Source of the DNA: Clostridium saccharoperbutylacetonicum N1-4(HMT)
GTDB lineage: Bacteria; Bacillota; Clostridia; Clostridiales; Clostridiaceae
NCBI RefSeq assembly: GCF_000340885.1
Contig: NC_020291.1
Span: 1,487,001-1,551,000, forward strand
Reading direction: 5' to 3'
Length of the DNA stretch: 64,000 nt
In this document: in pieces, positions 62,890-64,000 of the stretch
Numbering within the stretch: the first letter of the stretch is position 1
Layout of the letters: every line of letters begins with the position of its first letter
The notes under the pieces: model-generated
What the model was told of the DNA's origin: nothing
What the model saw: only the letters and a program-made list of their open reading frames with translations
The model's database searches: none
Program-made: the position numbers and the translations under genes

Positions 62890-64000
62890 ATGGCTAAAAT
62901 ATTAGATCAACCAAGATATAAATGCGCTTTGGCAGCAATGCAGACTGTGCAATCAATAGACGGTGCTATACCAATATTACATGCAGGCCCAGGATGTGGT
63001 GCTAAACTTGGAGGAGGTGCAGGAAACTCAGGACATTTTTCTCACAATATCTTTCCATGTACAAATATAAGTGAAAAAGAAGTAGTTTTTGGTGGAGAAA
63101 AAAAATTAAGAGAAATAGTAGAGAACTCGCTAAAGGTAATAGATGCTGAACTTTATGTAGTATTAACAAGCTGTACATCAGAGGTTATTGGTGATGATGC
63201 AGAAGAAATTGCACGTTCTTTTAGAGAAAAGGGAAAGCCAGTAATATTTTCATCTACACCTGGATTTAAAGGAAATAATTATTTAGGTCATGAATGGGTA
63301 ATTGACGCTATTATAGATCAATACTTAGAGTCAAGTGATGAAAAGATAAAAGGACTTGTTAATATTTGGGCAGGAATTCCTTTGCACGATCCATTTTGGT
63401 TAGGAAATTTGAGAGAATTAGAAAAGCTAATAGAACAATTAGGCTTAATACCAAATACTATATTTGGACATGATAGAGGAATTAAAAATTTAAAAAGAGT
63501 TCCTAAAGCTGAATTTAATCTCTTAGTTTCACCTTGGCTTGGATTAAATAATGTTAAAAAACTTGAAAGTAAATTTGGAACTCCTTATCTTCATTATCCA
63601 GTACTACCAATAGGGGCAGCAGAGACAAGTAAGTTTTTACGAGCAGTTGGAGAGTTTGCTAAAATTGATAAGAAAAAAGTAGAGGAAATTATAGAGAAGC
63701 AGGAAAAAGAATACTATTACTATATAGAAAGATTTGCAGATGTATTCCTAGAAACTCGTGTAATGGCAAAACGTTTTGTTGTGGTTTCAGATTCTCAATA
63801 TTCTCTTGCAATAACAAAATTTTTAGTTAATGATTTAGGATTATTTCCGGCTAAACAATATATTATTGATGATGCTCCAGAAAAATATAGGAAATCTATA
63901 GAAGGTTATTTTAAAGAATTAAATTATGATATAGAAGCGGAAGTTGAATTCTCTGTTGATGGGTATAAAATTCATGATGAAATAAGAAATACAGATTATC
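62890..64000 (+). CDS. Nitrogenase-like component 1, NifK-type subunit (pair 2), cut by window end
   Basis: 370 codons are visible, starting MAKILDQPRYKCALAAMQ. Cysteines Cys12, Cys36 (GPGCGAK) and Cys95 (TSCTSEVIGDD) match P-cluster ligands. The frame is open to the window edge; by comparison with pair 1 some 50-80 residues are missing. AGAGGAGG near the end of the upstream gene serves as ribosome site. Genes further on, possibly a NifH-like reductase, are out of view. Confidence 0.9.
   Translation, partial: MAKILDQPRYKCALAAMQTVQSIDGAIPILHAGPGCGAKLGGGAGNSGHFSHNIFPCTNISEKEVVFGGEKKLREIVENSLKVIDAELYVVLTSCTSEVIGDDAEEIARSFREKGKPVIFSSTPGFKGNNYLGHEWVIDAIIDQYLESSDEKIKGLVNIWAGIPLHDPFWLGNLRELEKLIEQLGLIPNTIFGHDRGIKNLKRVPKAEFNLLVSPWLGLNNVKKLESKFGTPYLHYPVLPIGAAETSKFLRAVGEFAKIDKKKVEEIIEKQEKEYYYYIERFADVFLETRVMAKRFVVVSDSQYSLAITKFLVNDLGLFPAKQYIIDDAPEKYRKSIEGYFKELNYDIEAEVEFSVDGYKIHDEIRNTDY

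Noticed and set aside
58090..64000. A conventional molybdenum nitrogenase operon
   Set aside because: NifK-type subunits lack the N-terminal 55-60 residues, one NifD-type subunit appears to lack the cofactor histidine, and no nifH, nifE, nifN or nifB is seen in the window.

Overview
The window is a low-GC (roughly 30% by eye) segment from a clostridium, most like Clostridium sensu stricto near C. beijerinckii. The evidence is AT-rich codon use, strong GGAGG ribosome sites, spoVS behind a SigH-type promoter, an FMN-riboswitch rib operon, and many ABC transporters and acetyltransferases of clostridial type. The species is inferred, not proven. No rRNA, tRNA or CRISPR array was seen.

Bases 1-5,400 hold housekeeping genes: recA, rny, spoVS, ptsH and purB. 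A group II intron of class IIC character (5,379-7,300) has inserted just after the purB terminator hairpin. Bases 7,300-10,000 hold an Amidase_6-type protein and a DUF6398/TPR protein. Bases 9,900-14,400 are the riboflavin operon (ribD-ribE-ribBA-ribH) under an FMN riboswitch, with a covarying palindromic element between ribBA and ribH. An NlpC/P60 hydrolase and two tandem kup potassium transporters follow. Then come a LigB/Memo-AMMECR1 fusion with its radical SAM partner, two paralogous small proteins flanking a second copy of the palindromic element, and a membrane protein. A FIST protein (probably frameshifted near its start), a hydrolase and a marR with matching operators, several GNAT acetyltransferases (one broken), a serine hydrolase and a site-2 protease complete this part.

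Bases 33,500-64,000 form one large accessory locus that looks dedicated to taking up and dismantling organic sulfur compounds. It holds cysteine synthase, four glutathionyl-hydroquinone-reductase-like (Ecm4/YqjG) paralogs, a complete Opp/Dpp peptide transporter and two cystine-type polar amino acid ABC systems plus an extra binding protein. It also holds three M20 peptidases/deacylases plus an orphan M20 lid domain, two GNATs, a core-MetE-like methyltransferase, a flavin split-barrel protein, and two consecutive pairs of nitrogenase-like NifD/NifK homologs, the last cut by the window end. No NifH-like reductase lies inside the window.

My main proposal, an inference, is that this is an anaerobic counterpart of the Bacillus ytmI-type pathway. 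There S-modified cysteines are imported, N-acetylated, cleaved at the C-S bond by an O2-dependent flavin monooxygenase, and deacetylated. Here the cleavage step would be done reductively by nitrogenase-like enzymes. Four transcription units in this locus (cysK; the GNAT/core-metE unit; two binding-protein genes) are preceded by the same compact leader: a 4-bp hairpin with a 4-base loop whose 3' half runs into an intrinsic terminator. This looks like a shared attenuator that I cannot match to a known riboswitch.
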